Shown piece by piece: positions 21,000 through 32,961 of a DNA stretch of 64,000 nt (its first letter is position 1; every line of letters begins with the position of its first letter). A model generated the notes under the pieces. It saw nothing but the letters and a program-made list of their open reading frames with translations. It had not been told where the DNA came from and did not search any database. The translations under genes were made by a program, and so were the position numbers. Source of the stretch: Absidia repens (taxonomy: Eukaryota; Mucoromycota; Mucoromycetes; Mucorales; Cunninghamellaceae); contig MCGE01000013.1 of assembly GCA_002105175.1 (NCBI GenBank), positions 434,001 through 498,000 on the forward strand, in the 5' to 3' direction.

Positions 21000-22154
21000 T
21001 TAAACTTTTTTCAAATGCTTCCGTTTCTGTTGCGCTGTCGTCCGTCGAAGTTGAAGTATTTGTTCCTGTTCATCTGCTTCATCATCCGGTTCGATTTCTG
21101 ATTCATCACTTGCAAGCATATCATCTTTTTTCCGTTTGAGCTTTATCCACCATCACATAGAAAGAAAAAGAAAGCTGGGTTTAGTTATAAACAAAAAAAA
21201 AAAAAAACAAAACAAAACAAACAAACTGAGAACTGAGAGAGAGAAGATACTTACCAAAGAAGGGGTGGACATTTGAGTGGAAGGCGCTGGATCAAAAGGA
21301 GGAGGCAAATTCATCTTATTCATCAAATGCAATACTTGGGTATAAAGTCTTGGTATTGTTCCAATGGCATTCATCATGTTGTTTAAAATATCAGGTGTTG
21401 GATTGGGATATCGATATAAAAGGTGAGGATTCGAAGCATACTGGAGCCTATAATGACGATCAATTAATTACATGTATGAGCATCCCAAAAAACAGCAGTT
21501 GTTAGATCTATATATGTTTACCCTAGTTCAGCCGCCACAGGTACAGGAGTCGATAGAGTTGTTGTATCTGCTGTTGATCCAAGTGAGCTGGTGTTGGGCG
21601 TTGTAAAAGGTAATATTTTGGAGCGTGGTGGTGTTGATGGACGCTGTTGTTTGGAGTCATTAGTGTTGCTTTGTGGTTGGGTTGGATCATGAACAGCGTA
21701 TTCTACACATAAACCTTTTCGCGCAGATTCAACATAACGTTTATCGAGTTGCTGGTATGCCAGTTGAGCCGTTTCGCTATCTTCAAAGTCAAGAAAAGCC
21801 ATGCCTTTCTACCAACGCGTGCATGTCGATGGAAAGAAAAGAAAAATACATTAGTGTTTGATCTTTTTTTCTTCTTTACTTGAATGGTCGTTAAATAAAT
21901 CTTACCATGCGCTTGCTTTCCATGGGGCGTACACGAGAAGCGCCATATTTCATAAAAAATTCGCATTGTTTTTCGGGTGAGCCTGTCAAGCTTGGGGGTA
22001 TATGCTTCACAACGAGAGTTGTTTTGTGTTTGCGCTGATAAAGGAAAAAAAAAAAAAGAAGTGAGGGTTTAGTTAAATATATGTTATTTGATCGATGTCG
22101 TTTTCTTACTTGATTTTGTACATTTGGTGATTTTGTTGGAGCCGAGTAGTTCAT
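21000..22154 (-). CDS. RNPC3: U11/U12 snRNP 65K protein (minor spliceosome)
   Basis: This protein bridges U11 and U12 in the minor spliceosome di-snRNP. Five exons (22110-22154, 21906-22034, 21522-21808, 21255-21447, 21000-21140) give 264 aa. Residues ~20-95 form an RRM (TTLVVKHIPPSLTG, YGASRVRPM, GMAFLDFEDSETAQLAYQQL, LCVEYAV). The family-specific block RYPNPTPDILNNMMNAIG ... TQVLHLMNKMNLPPPF follows at ~170-205; I recognise it from animal and plant U11/U12-65K. An acidic stretch and a basic end (TAQQKRKHLKK) come last. Animal and plant orthologs have a second, C-terminal RRM that binds U12 snRNA; it is missing here. The 3' end is uncertain because small downstream exons might replace the last residue and stop. 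Confidence 0.88.
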
Positions 22155-22302
22155 GTCTTTCCCGAACAATGGTACCAGAAGAAAAGAGATCGTAAAAACT
22201 TGCAGAACTCAAAAAAGACAAGAAAGCGGGATTTCAATTTACCCAAAAAAAAAATATACAGAGTAGCGGGCCACCCATTTTTTTTTTGTCCTCCCTTGAT
22301 CA
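22155..22302. promoter_or_regulatory. 148-bp bidirectional promoter, RNPC3 / NAT9
   Basis: Only 148 bp lie between the start codons of two divergent genes, so they must share promoter DNA. It contains A- and T-runs and no obvious TATA box. Confidence 0.6.
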
Positions 22303-23411
22303 ATGAAACAAAACGAAAATCTAGTATTGGTAAGTAGCACTCACCTCTGGCAGCTGATATACGAGCGCACGTTGACAAACCGGCACCCAAATGCATATAT
22401 ATTTATATAGGTTGGCTCAAAAGCCATTCTTGTTCCATACAAACCTGAGCATGTCAAAATCTATCACGACTGGATGGCATCGCCTTTCCTTCAAGGTAAA
22501 TTGAACTGGTCACACGTTTTTTTGATGCTTGCCCTATACTAAACTACCATCTCCTTTTCTCCACTATTATATACACACAGAAATGACAGCCTCAGAACCA
22601 CTCACCTTGGAAGAAGAATACGATATGCAAAAGTCCTGGCACGAAGACGATCGCAGTAAGTAGAGGACGTGGAAAACGATTATACTGAGCAATACTAAAT
22701 ATGCATTTTGCAGAATGCACCTTTATTATCCTTGCCTTGAAATCACAACACACTCCGCTTGAAAAGAAGATGACAATGAAAGATATACGGGAAAAGACGA
22801 GTAAGTAATAAGGATCAACGGAAAGTGACAAAGGCATATTTATGAATACCTTTTTTTTTTTTTTTTTGCCCTGAGTGATGATTGGTGATGTGAATATCTT
22901 TTTGAACGATTGTGATGATGATCTGACGTTTGGTGAAATTGAAATCATGATTGCGGAGGAAGGATATCGAAGAAATGGATATGGATTGGAAGGACTGAAA
23001 ATGATGATGGCCTATGGTAAACCCCGCGTTCCTCACGGATTCTATAGAAAACATGATCCACTATTTCAAATACTTCACTACTTACTATCTTATATATGAT
23101 TTTCAGCTTTAAAAGAATTAGGTATCAAAACCTTCCATGCAAAAATTTCGATGAAGAATCAACCAAGTATTCATCTGTTTGAAAACAAGTTGGCCTATTA
23201 TCCTGTCTCGACCTCTGAAATATTCCAAGAAACCACTTTGGAATGGTCCATTCAACAACAGAAAGACACAGACACAAATGAAGATGAAGAAGACAATTAT
23301 GGATCGAAGGCAACTAATGAACAGCGACAAGCCTGCCAAGCACTCTATGACTCATTGATGGATTTATGGAATAGTGATATAAAAACATTGGATTGGGACA
23401 ATTTAGAATAG
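22303..23411 (+). CDS. NAT9: N-acetyltransferase 9-like (GNAT family)
   Basis: Six exons (22303-22329, 22411-22495, 22581-22655, 22714-22800, 22876-23016, 23107-23411) give 239 aa. Family blocks are recognisable throughout: AILVPYKPEHVKIYHDWM, TASEPLTLEEEYDMQKSW, CTFIILA, MIGDVNIFLND, GEIEIMIAEEGYRRNGYG (the acetyl-CoA loop, with R-x-x-G-x-G/A character) and NQPSIHLFENKL, VFQE-like IFQETTLEW. Human and fly NAT9 are linked to microtubule stability; whether the substrate is the same in fungi is unknown. The C-terminus is acidic. It is divergently transcribed from RNPC3. Confidence 0.93.
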
Positions 23412-23704
23412 ACAATTTTAGTATGAAGACATAGTAGTAGTATAGATGTAGAGAATGCCCCCTTCCCATTATTATTATTATTATAATTATTATTATTAGA
23501 CAGACAAACACATGAATAAAAAATAGATATGATTGATATAATGTTTTTTCTTTATTGAAGATGAATAAATTGATGGGTGGAAGACGAGAGGGGGGTGAAA
23601 CAAAAGGTGATATATTTGAATCAATTGATATGCTAATAAAAAATAAAAACAGACAGAACTAGTCTAACGGGAAAATGGGGAATACACAAAAGGGAAAAAG
23701 AGTT
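23412..23704. other. Convergent 3' region NAT9 / F-box gene
   Basis: AT-rich with an interrupted (ATT)n run at 23468-23500. No gene seen. Confidence 0.5.
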
Positions 23705-24738
23705 CTACCAATATTGATGTTCTAGCCCAAGAAAGGTGGAATACCGGTGCTGATCTATTCGAGTCCACCACCATTTTGGAGCTACTTTGAGAGAATCAAT
23801 ACATAACAGAATATCCGGTTTAGCATCACCAATGTTTTGTGAGGGCGGGGATGGCGGCGTAATTGGAGAGTCGGTCCTTGTCTCTCGCTGTGATAGTGAT
23901 CGTGGTAATGGTATCGTTGTTGTTGTTGTTGTCGTCGTCATCGTCGTTGGCGTCGTCAATTCATCACTCGAACGGTCATGGTCATTTGCCGGTGATAATC
24001 TTTGTATATGATAGTTGATGGTGAATTCAGGATGAACTTGTGCTGATAGAGAGATTCTACGGGTCGGTTCAAGGGATTGATAATTGTCAGCCGCCACAAG
24101 AAAGCTATAGTTGTCCGATAGCGTGGCCGCGAATTCCAACAGCTTCGTGAGCACTCTTTCTTTGAGTATGCTGACTTGTACAGTGGTGGTAGTACCTCCA
24201 AAGGACATTGGTATACAAGCCTGATTCTGTTTCTGTTGATCCTGTAGTTGTGGTTCGGGCGGTGGTGATGTTGATGATGACGGCACAATGGCCATTTCTG
24301 TTTCTGAGGTGATGTTGGCGATGGATCCAAACTCTTCATCCCCAGAGCCTCCGACGGAAAAGTACAAGTCCATAGTGTTCATGTCAATATAGTCAAATGC
24401 ACAGATGTATTCCTGGTCTTTTTCGTAGTTCGTACCGCCATTCTCAGTTTCTGGTTTAGTAGTCGTTGCCCCGATCTATGGAAATGAATAACATATAATA
24501 TATGAGGAGTTCATTTTTGGCAAATAAGATAGAACTACTAGCTGGAGTGTTTTCCATATCTGCTTACCATAAGCCGCCAGCCTTCAAGCATTGATTGCTG
24601 CGCCCTTTCATTTAATAGAACCAAAGACCATTGTCGTATTGACTGACAAGAGACGGAAGCCATTTCTGTAATATCAGTTGATGGAAGGAAGTACAAGATG
24701 TGATAGATGATTTCGGGAGGCAGTTGTTGTAAATACAT
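23705..24738 (-). CDS. F-box protein
   Basis: Two exons (24568-24738, 23705-24475) give 313 aa. The N-terminus is an F-box (residues ~4-45: LPPEIIYHILYFLPSTDITEMASVSCQSIRQW), which recruits Skp1 for SCF ubiquitin ligases. The rest has no recognised substrate-binding repeats. It contains a Thr/Ser/Pro-rich disordered segment near residue 230-265 (TTTTTTTTI run) and ends in an aromatic segment (WWWTRIDQHRY ... LEHQYW). The start ATG lies just before LQQLPPE, the usual F-box position. The substrate is unknown. Confidence 0.85.
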
Positions 24739-25338
24739 TTTACGTCTAAGTATGAAAATAATAAAAGGGTGGTATAGACGAAAAAGTGAGCGAAAGTGAG
24801 CGAAAGAGAGTAGAAACGTGAGAGAGCCTTTTTTTTTTTTTTACAACTTCAGTGGCATTAATAATAAATTTTAAATCCCGTGACGCAGGATTTATTCTTG
24901 TGATTGCCAAGCTAAATGCCAAAAAATAAAAAAATAAAAAAAAAAACTTGGCTCATTGACTATACGAGGAGACAACAATAATGGCATTAAATTGTATTAT
25001 TGCACCACCCCTCAAAGTATTGCACTAGGAAAGTGATAGGGGCTGGCGGGCAAGAACGTCCAGGCCCCATTGAAAGTGATTAGTCCCTCCCCTCTTCTCC
25101 CCAAAGCCACCTTATAACAAACAAGCAGAAAAGAAAATGTACCAATAAATACCATTATCAGTAATTGTTTTAAATTATAGCAGACATTTGATATAAAGGC
25201 ATTAAACTTGGAGGGAGGTTTTGTGGAGGGGTCCTTCCTTTAAAATTTAGCAGGTCGTCGGCGATTCAATTCTCCGCCATTCTTTTTATTTTTTTTGTTC
25301 GCATATCTTCCCTTTTTTTTTACCTTTTGATAAACAGC
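24739..25338. other. Divergent intergenic region
   Basis: About 600 bp between the F-box gene and the gene at 25339. Mixed T-runs, A-runs and a more GC-rich stretch at about 25020-25110. No gene or RNA recognised. Confidence 0.5.
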
Positions 25339-25863
25339 ATGCCTTTACCCAAACCTATTGACCATTATTTTTACTCGTTATTAAACCGTGCTCCAAGCGA
25401 TGTTGCCTTTGAATCACTACCATCACTCAAAGCTCAACCTAACACTATCAAACGCTTTTCCGATTCTATATACCATAGTTACAAATCGCTCGGTCTCTCG
25501 TTTTCATTTGTCATCAACAACAACAACAACAGCAGCAACAAATCCATAAAGCAATGCAGTGATAATGATGATGCTCTATTACTGGACGCTATTGACATAT
25601 ACAATGGAGTGACAAGCGATGGTTTCCAACCTTATTCCTTGGATATGGCGTTGCCGTGTGGACTCGAAGGAAGTATGCAGGCACATGATATTGTCTCTTT
25701 ACTGGGGGAACCGGATCGAAAAGGTGGAGGAGGACAATCGCGCGTGGCTTGCTGGATCGAATACAAATTTGAACAAGATGGAGGGGGCCTCATGATTCAG
25801 CTGCATGGTATTGACTGGGATGATAGGACTATGGGTTGGACTAGTATAGTGCTTTACCGATAG
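25339..25863 (+). CDS. Uncharacterised 174-aa protein
   Basis: Single exon from ATG 25339 (MPLPKPIDHYFYSLLNR) to TAG. I do not recognise a named family. An Asn/Ser low-complexity segment (near residue 62) divides a short N-terminal helix-rich part from a C-terminal part with a YSLDMALPCGLEGSM ... DIVSLLGEPDRKGGG motif, followed by a Trp-rich beta-like region (CWIEYKFEQDGGGLMIQLHG). The LP-G-L ... LLGEPD-GG layout resembles small bacterial proteins of unknown function; this is an impression, not a search result. No signal peptide or membrane segment. Confidence 0.65.
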   Translation: MPLPKPIDHYFYSLLNRAPSDVAFESLPSLKAQPNTIKRFSDSIYHSYKSLGLSFSFVINNNNNSSNKSIKQCSDNDDALLLDAIDIYNGVTSDGFQPYSLDMALPCGLEGSMQAHDIVSLLGEPDRKGGGGQSRVACWIEYKFEQDGGGLMIQLHGIDWDDRTMGWTSIVLYR

Positions 25864-27532
25864 ATTAAAACATAGAATTAGATTGATTTGATGGTGATAG
25901 GGGGTGATGTGAAAACAATGGGTTTTTTCGTCTCTTTGTATAAATAATAAAGAATCATACATACATACATATATATATATATATTTCGTCCACATTTTGA
26001 TTGTCTTCTTTACTGGGTGGAGTTTTAGCATTTTGACGTTTTTTTTTCTTTTCTTTTTTGATGCTGGGGATATTATTGGCTGGGCTCTCTTTTATTTTTT
26101 ATACACCGCGTGACGATGCAGTGGAAAAATTTTTCGTTTTGCTTTTCAACCATAAAAAGGCGGCAACTTTCGTTTTTTTATACTTTTTCTTCTTTACTTT
26201 CACAAATCTTTTGGATGCTCTTCTTTTTTTAAGGTAATTATTTATACAATATATACATTTTTTGAAGTGGGATGACTGGAATACAATGATGCAAAAAAAT
26301 TTTGGACCCGAATCTATTATTATTCATATCCGATGGTTCACTTATTCCGATATGTGGGTTATCCAGGTGAACAATCACTGAAGATTCTTTAGTCATTCCC
26401 TTCTCTTTTGTGTTTTTGGGGTATGGAAAAATGAACAAATTACTAAAGTATACTTCTTTTACTTTATTAATTTAGATTCTACTCAAGAATTTTTGAATGA
26501 TGATGTCTCGTGGTTTGGTAGAATAGTTATTAGTTATTAGTATGATTATCATTTTTATCAATAAAAAATATATCTTTATATCACATTCTTTATATTATAA
26601 TGATTTGATTTCAAATGATTAGTGGTAGATTGTTAGTAGGTGACGAGTGACATGGATTTTTTAAGAAGCTCGTGTAGTTTAAGCCACAAGTACTAAAAAA
26701 GTGTTCTCGATTGATATTTTAAAGCCCGTCTTTGGTTCGGCCTGAATGGTAAGAGACTTGATTTCCATCGTTATATGATATATTATTGTCAGTATCAAGT
26801 GAGTTACATGGCTTATATAAATCAGAGACAAAAAAAGAAGATGAGGGTAGGTTGATTGTTGGAAAAAGGCTGGTATATTCGAATTTAATGATAATTAACG
26901 ATGAAGATACAGCGATTTGGTTAAACCACAGAAGCGATGATATCGACGCAAGTGGTAACTGGAAACAAAGAATATCATGTCATTCGACCCAGTATAAAAT
27001 GCTCCAATATCCGTCAAAGGTGCAGGTACTATCCTATTTATACAATTTTGGTCACGAACCGCAACTGGCTTTCATGCCAATTGAATAAATTTAATGAATG
27101 TATTGAAAACGAGGGTTTTCATTTATATTGTGGAAACATGTCGGTTTCTTATAGTATTTTACAAAATCTACTTTCTTCAGACACCAGTGATTTACATGCT
27201 TTCGGTTCATGTGCCTGAGATCCATTTTTTAATTCACCTCACTTAAAAATCACATACCATACATATATATTTTACAGTTCCGTCTATCCGTGATATCTAA
27301 TGGGATATTTATTCTCTGCTTTTATAATGGTAGACTATCTATGAGAATACTTCAAGAATATAAAGAAAGCTGTCTTGGGTGTATTATGATAACATACAGG
27401 ATGTACAATACAGCTCAATTCACATCAGCCCAAAACTGCTGGATATTCTATCTCCGCTAATTGGTGAACTGTATTTTTAGGTGTTGACCTTTTTTTTTCG
27501 TTGCTCTTTCCTTTTTTTATTTTTATCCCACA
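25864..27532. other. Intergenic, no supported gene
   Basis: About 1.7 kb. It holds a (CATA)n/(TA)n stretch at about 25960-25985 and T-runs. Open frames at 26786-27218 (about 100 codons) overlap each other in two frames without splice context or coding character. The last 200 bp is the SEC1 promoter. Confidence 0.5.
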
Positions 27533-30500
27533 ATGATTGGTGTCGATGAAATCTTGAAAAGACGTAATATTTCATAAAAATAAGGTGAACATAGTTGTAA
27601 AGTCAATACTCATAGATACTTGTATTTTCTCCTTCTTTATATATATATATGTATACATATACACGCATATAGGTTTTCTTGAACTTATCAAGTCTGTTCA
27701 ACCAGCTGGACGATGGAAACTTGTGGTGGTGGATACCTTGTCGTTGAAGATATTGAATTCTGCCTGTAAGATGTACGATATTCTGGAAGAAAACGTAAGT
27801 TTCCCTCTTTTCCTTCTTACATCAATTTGGTACAAATAAATTGACAGAGCTCTTTTACGTTTTACTGCTTTCTAGGTGACTTGTAGGTCTTTTTGAAAAA
27901 AAAAAAATTAATAGATTCATTGCCACTGTCTGTACTTTAGCAAATATGCTTACCTTCTTCTATTCTAGTGGTCGAAAACATTGAAAAATCAAGAACGCCT
28001 TACCCAAGTGTAGAAGCTGTTTATATCTTGACACCGTGTATTGAATCGTGCTCTCGCTTGGTAGATGACTTTTCTCGAAAAGAAGGCCCCATGTATGCTG
28101 CTGCCCATGTGCACTTCATCAATGGTATACTTTTAAAGCAATATACATTCTTTCATATATATACGTTTTTAGAACTAACGCTTTTCTTATCTTTTATCTA
28201 TAGCGCTTGATAATGTGGTGTTCGATGACTTTACACGCAAATTGAACGCTGCCAATGCCGCCAAATATATTCAAGGTCTGAAGGAAATGTACGTGGATTT
28301 TGTGGGTAAGTTGTAATTAGTATAGGGAAACGTATGTTTTAACAATGGAAAAGTGCATGGTTGTATTAACTTGTTTTTTTTTTTGTCCTGTAGTACGCGA
28401 ACCAAATGTTTATTCCTTGGATGATGAACGCAAATTCTCAGCGTTGTTTGGGAGTGATCAATCCAAAGGTGGGAACCGATCTAGCTCAGCATCAGAAATG
28501 GACGGTGAACTGGATGATATGGCAAAACAGGTACAAAAGAAAAAAGACAAAGTCATAAGTACAAAGATGGACACTTCATTTATGTTTTTTTACCTGCTGT
28601 TTTAGATCCTTTGCCTTTGTGTGACACTTGGTGAAAACCCTCAAATCAGATACCATCGACCATTGGATGTCCAAGGCACTATTAACCGAAATATACCATG
28701 GCACCTTGCAAAACTCGTACAAGCAGAATTGGACAACTTTTGTAAAGTGAACCCTGACTTCCCTGTAAGTAAAAGATCATAATTCAAAAGAAAAGAAAAG
28801 ATTTTTGACATATATTTTTAAATTTGATTGTCTGCATTATACATAGCCACCTCGTGATCCACCATTGCCTCAAGGTACCCTTATCATCCTGGATCGTACC
28901 ATTGATCCCATTGCGCCCTTTTTACATGAATTCACCTATCAAGCAATGTTGGCTGATCTTTTGGCTGCCGAAGAAACTCCTGCTGGATTGAAATACTCTT
29001 ATGAATACACACAAGAAGATGGCACAAGCAAGGACCATGAAATAACCTTGAACGAACAAGACGCCGTCTATACTTCTATTCGACATATGCATATCGCTAG
29101 TACTACCGAACAATTGATTGATGACTTTAATGGATTTGTGGCCGAGAATAAAGGGTCATCTGGAAAGTAAGTGCCTGGTCCCTTTATATACTGTTTTATG
29201 ATTGGAGCTCACTCTGTTTTTTTTTCTTCTTACTATAGTCAATCGTCTGTCCGAAGTTTGAATGATATGAAGCAGATGATCGCCAATCTTCCTCAATTTC
29301 AAGAAATGAAAACAAAGGTAAACAAAATTAAGAATGAAACGATGAACCTTTTTTTTTATTCACGAAACATTTCGTATTGTTAGTTCTCTGCGCATATGAC
29401 CATTGCCAGTGATTGTATGTCTGAATTTACAAAACAAAATTTGGAAACCATCGGTCTTGTCGAACAGGTAACTAAAAAGAAGTCTTAAATGCTTCTCCGT
29501 TTGGAAATAGAATATCTGATCTTAAAAAAAAAAACTCCCATTCCTTTTTTTTTTTTTGGTAGAATATGGCTTGTGGGGAAACACCAGATGGACATTCACC
29601 CAAACACTTGGTGGATGAACTGGTTCCCATCTTGGATGATCCTTATACCACGTAAGATAAAATACAAAGCCATATAATATAAAAGGACCAGATGTATTAA
29701 CCCCTCTATTATATGCATACATGTAGACAAATGATCAAAACACGACTCATTATGTTATGGATTGCTACATCTGACAAGGTGGATCCTGAAGAATTACAAC
29801 TCCTCATGGCTCATGCAAGATTGGATCAAGAATATAAGGATGCCATCGACAATTTATCTCTGCTTGGCGTTCAGCTCTCCAAATCAGCCAATCGTACTGG
29901 TCAAAAATCCAAGAAGGAACGGAAGAAACGTGAAAGTCTGGCCAACCCTAACGATGTGCCCTTTGATTTATCTCGTTATGTCCCAGTAGTGAAACGTGTA
30001 GTGGAAGGGCACGTCAAAGGAACCATTGATCAAAGTCTCTTCCCGTTGCTCCGTGTTGCCCGTCCTGAAAACACCAAAGCAGATTCATCTCATTCTAGGA
30101 AGCAAGTCCCTCAACTTCGGGTGTATAAGACGCAATGGCACAAGAAATCAAGTGGAAACAATGTAAGCCGATAAAAAAGAAAAAAGATAGAAGAAAAAGA
30201 GTTCGTATATTACCTACTCTGACACCGTTTTTGTATTCTTTTTTTTTTTTAGGCGTTACCCAAACCACCTTCAGGTCCACCCATTATTATCTTTGTAGCT
30301 GGCGGTATGACCTATTCTGAAGTACGATCTGCGTATGAATTATCTGAAATGTTTGATCGTGAAGTTTATATTGGTAAGCACTAAGGGTGTAAATAAAAAA
30401 TAAGAATAGAATTATTCACTCACCTTTTCTTATTATGTATGTAGGATCCACTCATGTTATTGCCCCTGAAAAGTTCATCCATACATTAAGTCAACTTGAC

Positions 30501-30662
30501 AAACCCATTCCCCCTGCGAAATTAGTCGTCCCCCGATACACACCCAATAGTCTTAGTGTTAATCCCCCACGCACCTCCTCCTCCTCCGCTTCTTCTTCCT
30601 CGAACACATCTACACCTATTCCCTCTTCTTCCTCACGTGGCAAACTTTTGAAAAAATGGTAG
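27533..30662 (+). CDS. SEC1: Sec1/Munc18-family exocytosis protein
   Basis: SM proteins bind syntaxin/SNARE complexes and drive vesicle fusion at the plasma membrane. Fourteen exons give 686 aa: 27533-27563, 27673-27794, 27876-27882, 27969-28124, 28204-28305, 28394-28530, 28606-28764, 28847-29166, 29239-29317, 29384-29467, 29563-29651, 29727-30162, 30253-30373 and 30445-30662. The third is a 7-nt microexon. Domain 1 shows [20 protein letters not shown] and EAVYILTP. The middle has [23 protein letters not shown]. Domain 3b ends in [23 protein letters not shown] and EVYIGSTHVI. The overall match is to Sec1/Munc18-1 rather than Sly1, Vps45 or Vps33. The C-terminal extension is Ser/Pro-rich, as in fungal Sec1. 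Confidence 0.93.
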
Positions 30663-31195
30663 AATATATAGTCTTTGTTGAATGAATGAAAATGAATAAA
30701 GAAAATAATTTTTATTTTGTCTGTACTGTGTTTGATGTCTTGTCTTTTTATATATGTGAAATGTGACAATTTAGAGTTGATCTATATTTTTTTTTAAGGA
30801 AAAAAATAATTCTTCGGACTCTTCGGGATATGAATGCAGCAATACGTTGCTGGATGGTGTTAGTTTTTATGTCATGACGGTGACCTGAAGAACAGGTCAT
30901 GTCAAAATAATACAAAGTAGCACGAGCGTATTCACAAGTCAAGCTTCGGTATTAACATTAAAACTATTATTTTATTGTAGTGAATCAAAAGTTGGAAGCC
31001 GTTTCCCCATTGTGTCTACTTAGCCTGAACTACCCCCCCTTGCCATTGCCTGGTTCACGCAGGAGTTTGAAAAATTTTTGTGACATTGGGTCTTTTTTTT
31101 CCTCTTTTTTTTTTTTTTTATATTTGGGGAGGCCACCCAACCCCCTTTTTCCCTCTTTTCCTTTTCTTTCAACACACACATTTTTTGTTTCTAGC
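30663..31195. other. Intergenic SEC1 / PDH E1-beta
   Basis: About 530 bp, no gene seen. The pyrimidine-rich segment 31090-31195 is the PDH promoter and leader. A CTAG just before the ATG might be the end of a leader intron. Confidence 0.5.
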
Positions 31196-32961
31196 ATGAC
31201 CTTCCTTTCTACCTTGAACCGTATTGCTCCTGTAGCCACCTCTGCTTCTCGTGCTGCTACCAAGTCTGTCAAGCCTGCTTTCTCTGCTTACGCTCAAAAG
31301 CGCTTCAACTCTAATGGTGCCACTGAAGTAAGTAAAAAAGAAAAAGAAAAGGCAACGAGGGAAAGACATGTCGTTAGGTCAAACCATCCCGCCCGTCTAT
31401 CAATAGATGGCCATTTATACGAATGGTTTGACGTGGGGGGGAGGTGAAACACTATTGCAGACATTAACTTCCTTTTCTTTTTAGATGACTGTCCGTGATG
31501 CTTTGAACCAAGCTATCGACGAAGAAATGACTGCTGACGAAAAGATCTACATTTTGGGTGAAGAAGTTGCTCAATACAATGGTGCCTACAAGGTAAATAG
31601 GATGAATTTTTTTGAGAAGTTGTGCAAAGAGATAGAGAAAGGCAGACTGTTGGTGTGTTTATGTATGTTTGGGAATACACGGGAAAATTCAAAGAAAGGT
31701 TGGGGTGAAATCGGGTGATATAGGTAGAGTGAACGTGTGTGGCGCGCCGGGAACGTCGGAGATTGACGTGAAGACTTAGAAAGAACTTTTTATCACACTC
31801 CCTTTTTTTCTTTTCTTATATTTACTTACCACCATGGCGTTTGGATTTTGTTTTTATATTTCAGGTTACCAAGGGTTTATTGGACAAATTTGGTGCTAAG
31901 CGAGTCATCGATACTCCTATCACTGAAATGGGTCTTGCTGGTATTGCTGTTGGTTCTGCCTTCAACGGTCTCCGTCCTATCTGTGAATTCATGACTTTCA
32001 ACTTTGCTATGCAAGTAAGTCTAAAATAAAATATGTGGCTACGTGTGTGTGTGTGTCTGTGTCTGTGTTATCGTTATTTAACTTCTTTCTTAAAATTTGA
32101 ACGCATGATTTTCAACTAGGCCATCGATCAAATTGTTAACTCTGCTGCTAAGACCTACTACATGTCTGGTGGTAAGGTGACCTGTCCCATTGTGTTCCGT
32201 GGTCCCAACGGTGCTGCTGCTGGTGTCGGTGCCCAACACTCCCAATGTTTCGCTTCCTGGTACGGTTCCGTTCCCGGTTTGAAGGTAGTGTCTCCCTGGA
32301 ACTCTGAAGATGCTAAGGGTTTGTTGAAGGCTGCCATTCGTGACCCCAACCCTGTTGTGTTCCTTGAAAACGAATTGGAATATGGTGTGTCTTACCCCAT
32401 GTCCCAAGAAGCTTTATCCTCTGACTACGTGTTGCCTCTTGGTAAGGCCAAGATCGAACGTGAAGGTAAGGATATCACCATTGTTGCCCACTCACGTTCC
32501 GTTGGTTTTGCTGTCAAGGCTGCTGACGAATTGGCCAAAACTGGTATCTCTGCTGAAGTCGTCAACTTGCGTACCATCAAGCCTATGGACACTGAAACCA
32601 TCTTCAAGTCTGTCAAGAAGACCCACCGTATCATGACCGTCGAAGGTGGCTGGGCTTCTTTCGGTGTTGGTTCCGAAATTGCTGCTCAAATCATGGAATG
32701 TAAGTGAAGAAAAAGAAGAAAAAAATGAGCGATCTACCTAGGGGCAGACATATAGAGGGAGTCAAAGCATATTGATTGATTGTGTTATTTGTTATTGTCG
32801 CTTATTTAGCTGATGTTTGGGATGAACTTGATGCTCCTTTGAGCCGTGTTACTGGCGCTGATGTGCCTACTCCTTATGCCGCAAACCTTGAAGCTTTGGC
32901 TTTCCCTGATGATAAGGTGATTGTCAAGGTTGCCCGTGATATCCTCGACAAGAAGTACTAG
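31196..32961 (+). CDS. PDB1: Pyruvate dehydrogenase E1 beta subunit, mitochondrial
   Basis: Part of the E1 heterotetramer that decarboxylates pyruvate in the mitochondrial matrix. Five exons (31196-31327, 31485-31592, 31865-32014, 32120-32699, 32810-32961) give 373 aa. Residues 1-~40 are a mitochondrial presequence rich in Arg/Ser/Ala ([16 protein letters not shown], then YAQKRFNS). The mature part has [67 protein letters not shown] and the C-terminal [15 protein letters not shown] and [17 protein letters not shown]. Codon use (many GCT/GTC/AAG) differs from most neighbours and suggests high expression. Confidence 0.97.

Noticed and set aside
26786..27218. Possible gene of about 100 codons
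   Set aside because: Two overlapping frames of equal quality, no recognisable motif and no splice context.
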